Shown here piece by piece: positions 1 to 12,500 of a DNA stretch of 64,000 bases. Both the position numbers and the translations under genes were made by a program. Each line of letters starts with the position of its first letter. The first letter of the stretch is position 1. The notes under the pieces were generated by a model. It was not told the DNA's origin. It saw only the letters and a list, made by a program, of their open reading frames with translations, and searched no databases. The DNA comes from Monodelphis domestica (taxonomy: Eukaryota; Chordata; Mammalia; Didelphimorphia; Didelphidae): NCBI RefSeq assembly GCF_027887165.1, contig NC_077232.1:79311483-79375482 (forward strand), read 5' to 3'.

Positions 1-1940
1 AATTCAAATTACCTTTTATAGGAGTTTAAGAAAAGTTAGTAACTGGTTAGATACCAATTACATTTTGCTATCTTTTATTAAACCTTCAGCTCTGAGATTA
101 TGTATGAAAAAGGTACTGCTAATCTGTAAGACAAATTTTAATTTTTAAAACCCCAATACTTCCAATAGTGCATTCCAACAAACCAAGAGATTTATAATTG
201 AAAATGTGTGGGTATTCCATGTTTATTTATATAAGAAACTTGTCCTTTCCCTAGTTCAGGGATCTGACCTGATTCTTCTTCCCATGTTACTCCAGAATAC
301 TCATTCCTTACCCCAAGAAAGCTCTTCCTGCCACCTTTTCACTCTGACCACCCCCTTGGCTGCTCTCAAATATGACAAATAAGTAGTATCTGCATGTCAG
401 CTCTACCTAAGGAATAAGATTGGCAAGTAGACTCACAAAGCCCATTCATTCTAGAAGTAATTCAAGTTAACATAAATGTTAAATTCAGTGTTGATCCAAG
501 ACCTCATTGAATGTAACAAAATCAACGGCTCTCAGCAAACCTTCATGTAAGCTTGGTCACAAGAGGTCAGCTTGTCATGGCCTGGGCATTAGCCCTGATG
601 TCTCCTTCTTGCCCAGATTTTGTCCTCCATCATACACAGGTGAGCAGCAGCACCCAGGCCTGCTGAACTAGCCCAAGCTTCTCTGAATGCATCAAGTATT
701 GACTGAGTCATTCTAATTACACTCAAGAGACCCACAGGAGGTCAAAGGCTAAGCAGATAGACACAAAAGGAACCACCCATCTGAGGGGCTCAGCTGTGTG
801 TGTGCAGGACACTCACACACATTAGTTAAGATAAGTGCAAAGGAAATACAAAGTAATGTGATTTCCTTTTCTTAGCAGGGGGTATATGTGTGTGGAGTGA
901 GGAGGGATTATTGCAGAAGAAGCACCTGAGCTTGGTCATGAACACTAACCTGTATCTGTCTCCCGACCCTTTTAGCATCCTAAGATAACCTCTGGATTTT
1001 AAAGCAAAGGATCTTACTTTTGAACCTCTGAACCAAATCTCTCTGAGATGATGGGTAGAGTCCTCCCTACAATGCTGAGAGACACTGGTCAGGTGCTGTG
1101 TGGCCATTCTATGGACCTTGTGGGGACTCCAGGCATTCAGAAGACCCATCTCTGATTCCAAATGAGGCTAGAGTCCACCAAATCAGAGGAGCTCAGGAAA
1201 GGGACATCACAAAGAGCAAATTTAATAAACTGGACTAAGGAAAGGAAGTAGGGCTCTTTTTGCCTTAGAACTGCAGAGAGAGGAAATGGCTAAAAGAGTG
1301 GCTATATAGTGGCTTGGGGGGAAGGTGGCTAGGAATGTGCCAGGACAGGTGAGAGCATGGCTAAGGGGAATTCCAGTGCATGTATGCATGCAACACACAC
1401 ATTTGGGGTCTCAGGCTGCCCAGGAGAAAGCAGGCATGCCTGAGTTTTGACTGAAAAGCTGGTGCAGCTGGCTGGGGGAGGAAGCTTGCCACATATGGCT
1501 GGTGCCTCTTCTTTCTCTGGTCTGCTTTTTATTTACTTATAAATTAAGATACAGTTTCCAGATAATTTTCATTTTAACCAGAAACTAAACTTTTGTTCTC
1601 AACCCCACTTTTTCAGGAATGGAAGGGGAGAAGCCTAGACTCCAGAGAATCCATTCCTTTCTTTCTCCCCTCCACCCAGAATTGGCTTCCCTCTTGAAGA
1701 GCAGGGCTGACTTGACTTGCCCATCCTTGATGGATCAAATCATCAGTAAGGTAGGTTGAGTTAATGGATACCTGGTGTCAGGTACCAAAGATACCTTCTC
1801 AACAACCTGTTGACCTTTTTGTCATTCAAACCATCTATTTCTCTACCAGGGCTTGGACAAGAGCTTGCCCTTGGATAAGACACTCCACTGCCTACGGAAG
1901 CTCCTCTGGCAGTTGACACTAACAACTCCAGCAGAAGGGA
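1..1940. other. NELFA intron 8 sequence, nothing recognised
   Basis: No exon, RNA gene or assignable repeat was found. The open frames here are short and lack homology. A small TC microsatellite follows at 1948-1968. Confidence 0.5.
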
Positions 1941-2049
1941 AGCTATCTCTCTCTCTCTCTCTCTCTCCTCCTCCTCCAACCCTCACCTAATGGGTCCAAA
2001 TGGTTGCAATGCCCAGACTCTCCCTCGTCTGCCATCATTCAGCATCCTC

Positions 2050-3290
2050 TTCTTGGGGGTTCATTTCATCCACTTCTACTGTCCTATCTAGATTCTAGCT
2101 TCAATTATCTGCTGATTTGGATCACTCTTCTGCCTTCCCTAAGTTCAGCTCACACTTGAGATTACCTACTAACCCAAAGGTCATTCTTTATGCCTTTCTT
2201 AAGAAATTCAGTACCTGCCTTACAGCATTCTTCTCCTTAACTACAGCCATGGTACTTACTTATAAACTTGAATATACATATCCCATCAAATCACCTGGTT
2301 TCTCAGTATATATAACTTCAATCTATCTCAGCCACTAAGTAGGATAGTCAAACCCATGAAAGATCTCACCATCACCTATAACTATCCTGCCTTTGGGATT
2401 CATACCTCTAAAATTCCTCTCTCAGATCACAGTTTCATATCCTTCCACCTCTAACTCTGCCTTACTGCTCCTGAAATGTATTTATCTCCACTGTGACCAC
2501 ACGGCCTCATTCTCCTTGCAGTCCTGAACCTATAATTAAACTAAAGACTCTTGAATCTTGTCCTCTTGTCCTACTGGAGATCCTCACCCAAAGCCCAGAT
2601 TTAGATGGATGACCTTCTGCTCTCCTGCTAAGATCATCTTAGAAGTTACAATTGTGGTAACTAAGCTCATTTAAAAATTCACATTATATACAATCTCACC
2701 TTAGCCCTCACTACTGCATGAAAAATCTATTATTATTCTCAATCTATCATACTAACTACAACAACTACTCCAAACCTCTCCTCTTTTCTCTTCAAGCTTT
2801 TCATATCATCTATGTCATTCTCTCAGAGGATGATCTTACTTCTTCTGAAAAAACAAACAAAAGCAGAGGCCATCTCTCCCTCCAGAGTTCTTTCTTTTTG
2901 CCAAATAAAACTACTTTTCATTGCTCATTCTCTCTTTTGTTCCGATTGCTTGAAGGTGGCCCTTCTTCTTGCCAAATCCACCTCTCTACTAGGAACCTTG
3001 ACCTTATTATTTCTATCTCTTCTGATAACTGGTCCTTCTCTCTATCTCCTCTGGCTCCTTCTATGGCCCACAAATATGCTCCAGTCATCCTAATTCTTTA
3101 CAAAACATTAATTTGATTCCGTTGCCCTACCCCCTTTTCAGTTATTATTCCATATCTCTGGTCCCTTTTACAGCCAAACACCTAGAATAAGACAGCTAGA
3201 TTCATTGTCTCTACTTCCTCAACAGAAATTGTTCTGTCTTCCTATAGTAGTTTCAGGCCCTGTGCTTTTCATTATTCCTAAAAGTTTAAC
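2050..3290 (+). mobile_element. L2 LINE fragment (ORF2, endonuclease end to start of RT)
   Basis: The pyrimidine-rich sequence follows remembered L2 ORF2 in the sense direction. The order is an endonuclease SDH-type block near 2425, 'cttgtcctactggagatcctc' near 2565, 'ctactccaaacctctcc' near 2765, and 'gtggcccttcttcttgccaaa' near 2955. Short open frames here are remnants of ORF2 and not host genes. It lies in NELFA intron 8. Confidence 0.8.
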
Positions 3291-3487
3291 ATGTTACAGA
3301 ATAAATTCATTCAGTTAAAAAACAAAAACAAAACTTCTCATTTTGTATGAATGGAAATGACCTGGAAGGACCTGCTTTAAGAAGATACTTTTTTCTTCCT
3401 CTGAATGAAAGAATAACTTTTAAGTGAACTTAAGTTAGATATCTACAGTTTTTAAAGAAGTGATGAAAATAAAAGGCTACTACATAC

Positions 3488-3599
3488 CTGGCTGTGTTTC
3501 AGAGCTTGGTATATAGGATGAGGATGGAACTACACTAGGAGTTGCAGGCAAGTAGCTTGTGGAAGGTAGTGCAGGTTCATTGTTCAAAGAACCAAGTTT
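3488..3599 (-). CDS. NELFA: NELFA coding exon 8 (residues 309-345), last one in window
   Basis: Encodes KLGSLNNEPALPSTSYLPAT, then PSVVPSSSYIPSSETQP plus one base. It is the Ser/Pro-rich start of the C-terminal tentacle. The acceptor is TTCACAG and the donor is GTATGT. No further NELFA exon is recognisable from 3487 to 1, so intron 8 runs off the window. Confidence 0.95.
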
Positions 3600-6500
3600 C
3601 TGTGAAAAATTTTGCAATTTCTCATAAATAAATAAGCAAATAAATAAATAAATCTACATACACACATATAAAAGCCTAATCTTTAAAGGTACATTTTCTC
3701 ACAATTCCAAATACCTCCATTTACCAGTCTTGCAACTTTCTATGTTTCTGGCTTCTAAAGTTTAGAAGCATTTTCAGAGATATCATTTGGTACCCTTGCA
3801 ACAACCTTTAAGGAAGGGGATGTAGATTTGTCACTTGTATAAAGTGGAAATCAGAGTTAAAAGACAAGGTATGTTTCCATCTGTTTAATCTTACTATCAA
3901 ATCTGGGTTGTGACCATCTTAAAAAGGATTCTTTACTATGTGAGCTGAGCTTAAGATAAACGTAATGAAAAAAATGTAATATTAATACTGAGTATTCTTT
4001 GCTGGATTTGCATAAACAATATGAACAAAAAAAGTTCATGAGCTAAAATCTAAAACTATACTTTTGTCAAACTAAAAGGCTGAATTAATAACTTTAACAA
4101 AACTAAAATCAAATGTAAACATGGTATTAAGATTATACCTGTGTAGAGACAAGGCCAGCAGCATAATCAGGAGTAGCATTTTCTACAACTGTTTCTTCTT
4201 TGGCTTGCTTTTCCACAACTTCTGCATCTATTGATGATTTTAAAAAAAGGTCTATGAATAAACTTTTTGTTTAAAAAAATATTCTATGTAATTAAGAAAT
4301 AAATCCAAGCTTTAGCTATCTCCAAGAGGAAGTATGATTGAAATTTTATGTACTATATAGTATGTGTGGTCAGTTCAAGACTGTTTTGAAACCTGAAGAC
4401 CAATTATTTGCTTCAAACCCAATTTAAATCTTACATTAACTTCTAAAAGCCACTCTGATGTACTGAATAAAAAAAGCCCACATTAGAGTGTCACACTATC
4501 CTACTATTTGTAACAGCAACTAACATTCAGATAGTGCTTTATAAAGTTTGCAATGTTTAATTGTTTTTCAGTTCTCAGATTGACTTCTGTCACTAATTCA
4601 TAGAAACACTATCAATAAGGAGAAAATTAATGTTTAGATGATCTAAAACTAATGCGATTCTCTGTACCCATATCATTCTAACAGGCATAAACGGGCCAAA
4701 TGCACCGGGTCTCCAAAGAACACCTAAGTACATGAAGTTTTGTAAGAGATATAACAGCCTGGCAACAAGAAGAGTAGATGAGGCTATCAGAGCAAGAGAG
4801 TAGGATTAACAGGGAAACCTCAATACTGTCCACAGAAAACTGATTAGAGACTTGCATTCAGAGGATGGCAGTCTGCACCAAGGAGTACTCACATCAAAGA
4901 GACCAAAGATTTTCTATAATTCATGGTAAAATAAAAAGCAGGAAAAGAAGTCTCTTGTTAGGGATAAAACAAATTTCAAATGAATTGCAGGAAATGCCTG
5001 CTTCAAAGAAGTGATTTAGTTTTAAAAAAAAATTGAGTTAGAGGCCAATTATAGATGCTAAGCATCTCATTTTATAGGCTGAGAGGGTCCCTTTTCCCCT
5101 TCTCCAGGAGTAAGTCTCCTCCTTGGCAATGGGACAAACATCTTTCCCAGTTCTGAAATGCTGTAATCCTAGGGTTCTACAGCTCCTCTGCAGCATGGCA
5201 TTTTTCCAATTCCTTGATAAGCCAAAGCAAAATTTTAAAACATCCCTGTAGTAGAGAGGAGGTGGGTAGTGAAACCATCATACACACCTAAAGTCTTTCT
5301 TCTTCTTTTTGCCTCTCGGCCTGCACCAACCATATCCAGCTCTGAAATATCTAGTAACTGCCAAAAAACCAAAATCCAAAACCTTTATTATAACAGACAA
5401 CACAGCAAATAACATAAAATGACTTTGCTTCAAAGGCTACCATTTTGTGGAAGAACAAGAATGCTTAAGGAAGTCCGAAACAATTTGCCCACCTTCACTC
5501 CCCGTTCTTTTCGTAGAGGAGTTCGAGAAGGGGGAATTGGGGTCCGGTTTCCAGCAGGGCTAAAAACACTAGGTGTGGTTGGGCTTCTGAAAGGAGCCTG
5601 TTTTGGGATGCCTTTCAGAGGTGCTGAAAGAGGATAACAATGAGGGAGGGAGACAAATGGAAAAATGGTAAATAATATTACAAGGTATATTCAAAGCCCC
5701 ACCCAAAGGTAAAATATAGTTAATTGAAAATATCACTACCAGATAAAATAGCAATATACAGTTCTCCTATTTTAATATCCCACATGTAATTGACCATACC
5801 TAGGATTTTGGGTCAATGTGATCTTGGTGGAAGGTGTGGCTCTAAAACAGGGGCCAGCAAACTATAGGACATTTTTTCAAGCTAAAAATGGTCTTTACAT
5901 TTTAAAATATGATTAAACTATATTTTAAATCATAAAAAACATTCTTACCTTGTGGGCTATACAAAAATAGGCAGAGGAAGGAATGGAGTGTGACCTATTT
6001 TTCTGGGCAACCCCTGGTCTAAAACAAGACTAGCCACGCTTAAAAAAGCAAGTCGAGTGGGTTTGATAGCTCTGTATATCTAAGTTAATTATACTGGTGA
6101 CCCGCATAAGTACAAAGGCAATAATATCATGTTACTAAGTTACTGGTATACTTATGAACTACAGGAAATTCGATCCAATAAAGCATTAAAGGGTCTACTC
6201 TGAATATAGCTAAAGGGGCAAATTTGAGTCTGAAATGTGCACTTCTCTTTACACATTCTGATACATCTCTGACTATATGAGAAAGGCTTACAAAATTCAT
6301 TTTATCATGTGTAATTGATACAGCTTACTAAATTAATGCTAATTTTATACTTCTCTGCTGCTTTTAAAATATAAGTTTTATGCATGTGACTGAATATTCC
6401 AAATGGCTAAAAAATAAATATTTTCACATCAAACTCACATATGAAAATGGGGCAATGCCCAAAGACAAGATAGGAATGAATAACTTGGATCGGTAAACAT

Positions 6501-9500
6501 TTTGCTTCCCATCTAAATACTAGAAGTTGAAGAGCTCTTACTTGTGGTATCAATTTTTTTAACCAGTCCTCTTCCTTTGGCGTGGAAAGGTACTCCAGAT
6601 GTTTTCCTGAGTTGCTGAGCAGTCTCTGTGGCTACATAAAAAGAAAAAAGGCAAGAATCACAAACATCTATTGCTACAAAACTGCTTTTCTGAACCCCTG
6701 GAACTGCTGCTTATTTAGAACACAAACCATGGGAGAATTTAAAGAACCAGGATTTTATAGACAAAAATCTGCATACTTAAAAATGGACCAAGTTACTGGG
6801 AATAGTCACTTGGGGTTTCAAAAGCCTTTCCCTGTAGCTATGCCATAAAGGTAGCCTAAGGAAACTTATTTAAACTGTAGAAGCCAAGATACTAACTGTC
6901 CCCAAGGAGAGAGAAGTAGAAAAGACTAATGTAGCATTCATTAAAACAAAAAATAAAGTTGTGCTGGTTCCAGAATTAAAACAAATTTAAACTAAGAAAC
7001 AGGTTAGAAAGAAAGAAATTCCCAAAAAGTTGGTAACTGCAAAAGCATTAAACTGTGGGCAGTTTTTGGTTCCATTGATTCTTTAATATTTTCTATTTCA
7101 ACTCAAATCTTAATAGTTCTCTTTTCCAATAGGGACAAATCACTAGCAAAACTTATATATCTCTCACTGGTGAGCAGTGTTTTTTAGCTCACAAATGGAA
7201 TGGAGAAGGATGCAGTGCATACTTTTCAGCACTTGTCCTTGGGAAAATCCTGAAAATGATAAATGAGACACATTATCATTTTCCTAAACTAATCTAGGCA
7301 AGAACAAGAAGATGTTGGACAAGAAATAGATGAGTTATGCAAAGAACTGTAATGGGAGGGAAATACCTACATACCCTATCCCTAAAGATAAAAAGAAAGT
7401 AGGGGGATGATGATCACAGACACAAGTAGCACTACTGGGCTAGGCCAGTCTAGTTGTTACACAAAGAAGGGAAGGAAGATGAGGCGAAGCACTAAACCAC
7501 AAACATTTAAGACACCATATTTTCTGTCTTAGAATTGATTCTAAGTATTGGATCGAAGGTAGAAGAGCTAGGTCCGTGCTGGTAAAACTATGGCACAAGG
7601 GAAGGAGGGGGCTGCTCCCCTCTCCCTCTCCCTCTCCACATGTGCCTGAGGACATTTCTCTCATCACCCGCCCCTCTGCCCAAAAGCCTAATGGGAGCGC
7701 TTCCTCCCTCCCCTGTCTGGGGTAAGGCAGGCATGGCAGGCTTGCATGTGGTGTGAAGGTTGCAGTTTGGGCACTTGTCTCAGAAAAGTTTGCCATCATT
7801 GGGCTAGACAATTGGGGTTAAGAGATTTGTCTGAAGTACCTTCTAAATCAAGGATGCTTCTGTTAGCATTAAGCATATTTTATTTTTATTTTAAAAAATT
7901 GTTATTTCCCATTTGGAATTAAATATTGGAATATTAAATTAACCAAAACATTTTAGCCATTCTGGATAAGTAAGTTTCCTGTAACACAATACAAAGTGTT
8001 AATTAAATTCAACGCCAAATGGAGACATAAAAAAATGCAACTTTCCCCCCTGCATTTCCCCCAATCAGCAATACCATTCACAACAGATATCTATTTAGCT
8101 TTGACAAGAATCTGAAAAAACCCAATTACAAAACAGTTCACACACTTTGAATAACTGGTAAAAAGCCTAAGGGCCAAACTGAAATAACCTGTAGCTCAAG
8201 AATAGCTGAAAGTTAAGACACTTTCCCCAATTATCCTCGAATTCTATAGGATCATAGATTTAGAACTGGAAAGGACCTTAGAATTCATCTCCCTTGCTTC
8301 CCATCTCCACCAATTCTATAGATTAGGAGAAGAGGGCCTAGAGATGTCATGTGCCCAGCCAAGGTCACAGAGGCAGTTAAGTGGCAGAGCTGGCATTTGA
8401 ACCCAGATCTGGCAGTCTCAAATGCAACACTCTTTTCTAGGCATAGTTCCCTAATTTAGTAAAAGTGTTCTTCAAGGAGAGGTATATTATATGGTAAAGT
8501 AGTAGTATGTGAAGGGGCAACATTGTTTAGCAGGCTGAGGTCAACTCTGAGTCAGCCTGGATCAAATCCTGCTGTGACACCATCTGCCTGTGGATGCCAT
8601 TGCCCCCAAACTACAAAGGAGAAGAGGGACCGACTCCTAAAGTAGCAGTGCACACTCTCTAATAAGAACTTCTGCCTCAAAGAACCCTTAGGAAGTCTGA
8701 GAAGTCTTGTTATTCATTCTTAGAGCCAATGTTCCAAGAAAATCTCCAGGTTCCAAAGGTCCCACATAAATAAACATCATATTTCTGCACCCAAACAAAA
8801 AAATATGATTTAAGGAGCTTTCAAGTAAAGTCGTGCTACTTCCTATGTAATTAATGTGGGCCCAAAGCAAGAGATTAGGACTTTAGTCCAAACCCTGTCA
8901 TGAGCTCATTGTGGAACCTTGGCAAGTCCCCTACATTTCTAGACCTCAATTTCTTCATCTGTCAATTCAATCCAACAAATTTTTATTAAGGAAATACAAC
9001 ACTCAGTGTATTATGCTAGATATTGGGAATATCAAGAAGAAAGAAAGTACACTTAGAATTTATAGTTTAATAGCTGTCCAATGGGAGCTGGAAGAGATAA
9101 TCTCTCTGATTTCACCTTGCTCAAAAAAAAAAAAAAGTGGCGTTGCCTTAGTTTTCAAAATTATTCCTAAACTTGCTAGGAAGGCAACTGGTTCTAATTT
9201 TGCTTTGCTTCTTCTTCTTCTTCTTCTGGAGGGGGAGGGGGGGGAAAATCTAGATCCCTTAACCATATTCACAGGAGCTTTTGAACCAGACTAGAAGATC
9301 CTTTGTCTACATCATGGCAGTCCTGATTACTTTCCCTTAAAACAAAAAATTTCTCCATGTATAAAAATACAACTTCGTGAGATTTATATAGTACAAAGTA
9401 TAGGTGCCCAGTCCCCTAAGATGCCCACTCACACTTACATTTCTGTAAGAGCTCAGCTCTCAAAGTGGCACTTTTCGGTTTTCTTTTCAACTGAAAATGC

Positions 9501-12500
9501 TTCACAGGGGGTGTGAGTGGTCCAGCAAGTGTGGTCAAGGCGTTTTTGTTTAAGTACTGACATTCCAAAGGCAACATAGCAGATGCTTCACACTCGCTAA
9601 CTGTGCAGGAAAGAGGCAAGGTATTAGCAAATGCATTTCCCTTATAGTATTTAAGCAAGGTAAATCACAAAATCCATAGCTAAAAATGTAATGATTTAAC
9701 TGTATTAACAGAAAGATGTCCTAGCTCACCTATGAACTTCAAATGAATTAGGAGTTCAAAATAACTAGAGAAATGCAAGGTCATTTTGGTCATATCAGAA
9801 ACAAACAAGAAATAAGTCATATATATTGAAAGCTAACATCCACACTATCGACTAGTTTTTTTTTAAATGATCTTTAGTACCTTTTTCTTCCAATGAACTT
9901 CTCAGGAGTGCAAAAAAGATTCCAGTTTCTCCTACCTAATCCTAGTGTTAATATTTGTCTATCTAGTAAAGGCTTCTTCCTTGAAAACAGAATCTTAGTT
10001 CTGTCTAATAGGAGCTTCTACCTTGAACAGAGCTTCTTAAGAAATGAAAGTGTGTTTGAGTTTCAGAAATCTTGTCATTCATCCATGGAGCCAAGGCTCA
10101 CCAAGAACTTCCATATGCTAACAGTATTATCAAGGAAGGAGGATTTTAGTTTGGGGAGGAGGGACAGAAGATGGGGAAACAAAACAACTGACCTTGGCAA
10201 CAACATAAATATACACAATTCTTGGTTTTGTCCATTATTCTCCCCATTTCCCTAACATGAGAAACTAAAAGGACTAGGAAGGAAAAAATAAAGGTTACGG
10301 GGGCATTGGTAGGGCTCTTTAACACTCTAAGTCTATAGAGAGGCTATCCACTCCAACCTAATATATAATCAGGAGATGTCCCTTACCTTAAAGTATGGAA
10401 AAAAAGAAGTTGGCATACACAGTAAAGCCTTAGGAGGTAATACATATAATTATTCGGTAATTCAGTACTTTAATACTCCAGTGCAAGAGTACCAGACATG
10501 TAGCTCATCAGTTGCATGTGGCACAAAATACATTTGAGTGCAGCCCAAACCGGATTAAAATATAATTGGAAACGATTTCACAAAATTTTTTAAAATACCA
10601 TAAAAAACAGATATTCTAACACTTTAAAACTAAGTCAGAGATCGTTCTGCATGGTTTAGTGGTCCCTGTCTGTTTTTATCTTAGCTGGGAAACATTACTC
10701 CAGTGGATTAGGGATCTAGCTGATGTGATAAACACCCTCCAACAATTCAAATGGTTGCCCATTCTGTGTTCTTGTCATCCACATCTTCCTATAAATATGT
10801 CACAGGAGTCCACAGGCTATCCACTCACTATCTCTCTCTCACCACAGGACAAATTCAACTTTTTTTTTTTTAGGAAAGGAAATTCAAACATCAAAAAAAG
10901 GTCAGTTATTGGTCTCTTCAGTTAAGAAAATGTATGATGGAAAAGGAAAATGGATCAACCAGATAGCAGAATCAAGGATTAACTGATATATAACCCAGGC
11001 TCTGCACTGGTACAGAGAGCAAAGGTAAGAGGAAGATCTAAAAGTCTTCTGCAAAGAATCCATGGGAGATCATAGACAAGAAGCACTAGATGAAGAGGCA
11101 TGGATAACTTCTGAGCATACCAAGAGCAAATGACCACTTTGGTAATATCACAGATTAAGGGAAGCAATGATGAAGACACAACAGATCATTAAGGGAGTTA
11201 GCCCTCATGATCTCTAAGATACCTTCCAATTTCAAAACATTATGGTTCTAATCTTAGAATACATCTCTAACCTTTGACAGACGAACTTAATATTCTAAGA
11301 AAGATTTTTATTTTCTACTTCCTAGGTGCGCTGCACTGTCTCTCTGTAGCACCCAAATACTATATTTCCCCTTTATCTGTAAAAAGGGAGACGACTTCTG
11401 TCAACTGTGACAGAAATCAATCCACTTTATTTTATTTATTTATTTTTAACCTTTATCTTCTGCCTTAAAATCAATACTAAGAATTAGTTCTAAGGCAGAA
11501 TAGCAGTAAGGGCTATGTAACTGGAGTTAAGTGACTTGCTTAGGATTACATTGCTAGGATGTGTCTGAGGTCACATTTGAACCCAGGACCTCCTGGTTCT
11601 AGGTCTTGGTCTTTATCCACTCAACCACCTAGCTGCCCTAACAATTTATTTATTTATGAAAACCCTCGCTTTCTATCGTAGAATCTATAATATGTATTGA
11701 TTCCAAGGCAGAAGAGCAGTAATAACTAGGCAATGGAAGTTTAGTGACTTGACCAAGGTCACATAGTTAGGAAAGGGCCGAGTTCAGATCTGAATCCAGA
11801 ACCTCCTGTCTCTCTATCCACTGAGTCACATAGCTGCCCCCCAACAATGAAACACAACGTACCTTTTTCTCTAAGTTCTCCTAAAATATCCTGAACGTTG
11901 GGATTCTGTTCTTCAAGATCAAGGTTAAGTGACCCGGTATCTGGAAAGGATTTTAAAATATCAGCTACCATTAAGACCCAAGGGTCTGAATCCAAGGTTG
12001 CAAGCTGGATAATTTCAGTCAATGCTCCTTTCATCTAAGGAAAAATGGAGGAAAAAAGTAAATTGGAAACAATCCTAAGCAGAAATGAAAAAATACCAAA
12101 CCTTGTACAAATGATTGCTAAAATTTGTTTCTTATTCAAGATTTATTTAAATTAAAAAATGAATCAATCTTCTTGTACTCCATTTCCTCAACTGTAAAAT
12201 AGGAATATTACTTGCAGAAGTATCTCACAGGGCAATAGGAAGGGAGAATTTTGTTAATAATAAAGCACTATATAAATTCAGGTTTTGAATATTTCTTTCA
12301 CAAAAGTTTCTTTCTCTCTGACAGTGGCTTTTTTCCTTTTGGGACTGTGTGCTCCAAGGAATAAACTACCTAAAATCTCACTAGGCACCCACACCACAGA
12401 ATCTCAGTTGGAAGGGACCTCAGAGGCCACTTGGTCCATCTCCATTGTAACAAGAATCTTTCCTACAATATTGTCAAGAAGAGGTGATCCAGCCTTTGTT

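Noticed and set aside
2718-3116. 132-codon frame in NELFA intron 8
   Set aside because: It lies in L2 ORF2-derived sequence. The pyrimidine-rich strand leaves few stops.
9060-9294. Frames near 9.1 kb with poly-Leu or poly-Arg
   Set aside because: Caused by a CTT repeat and G run downstream of an L2 end, inside NELFA intron 3.
10980-11180. RTE LINE fragment in NELFA intron 2
   Set aside because: The resemblance is too weak by eye and no diagnostic block was found.
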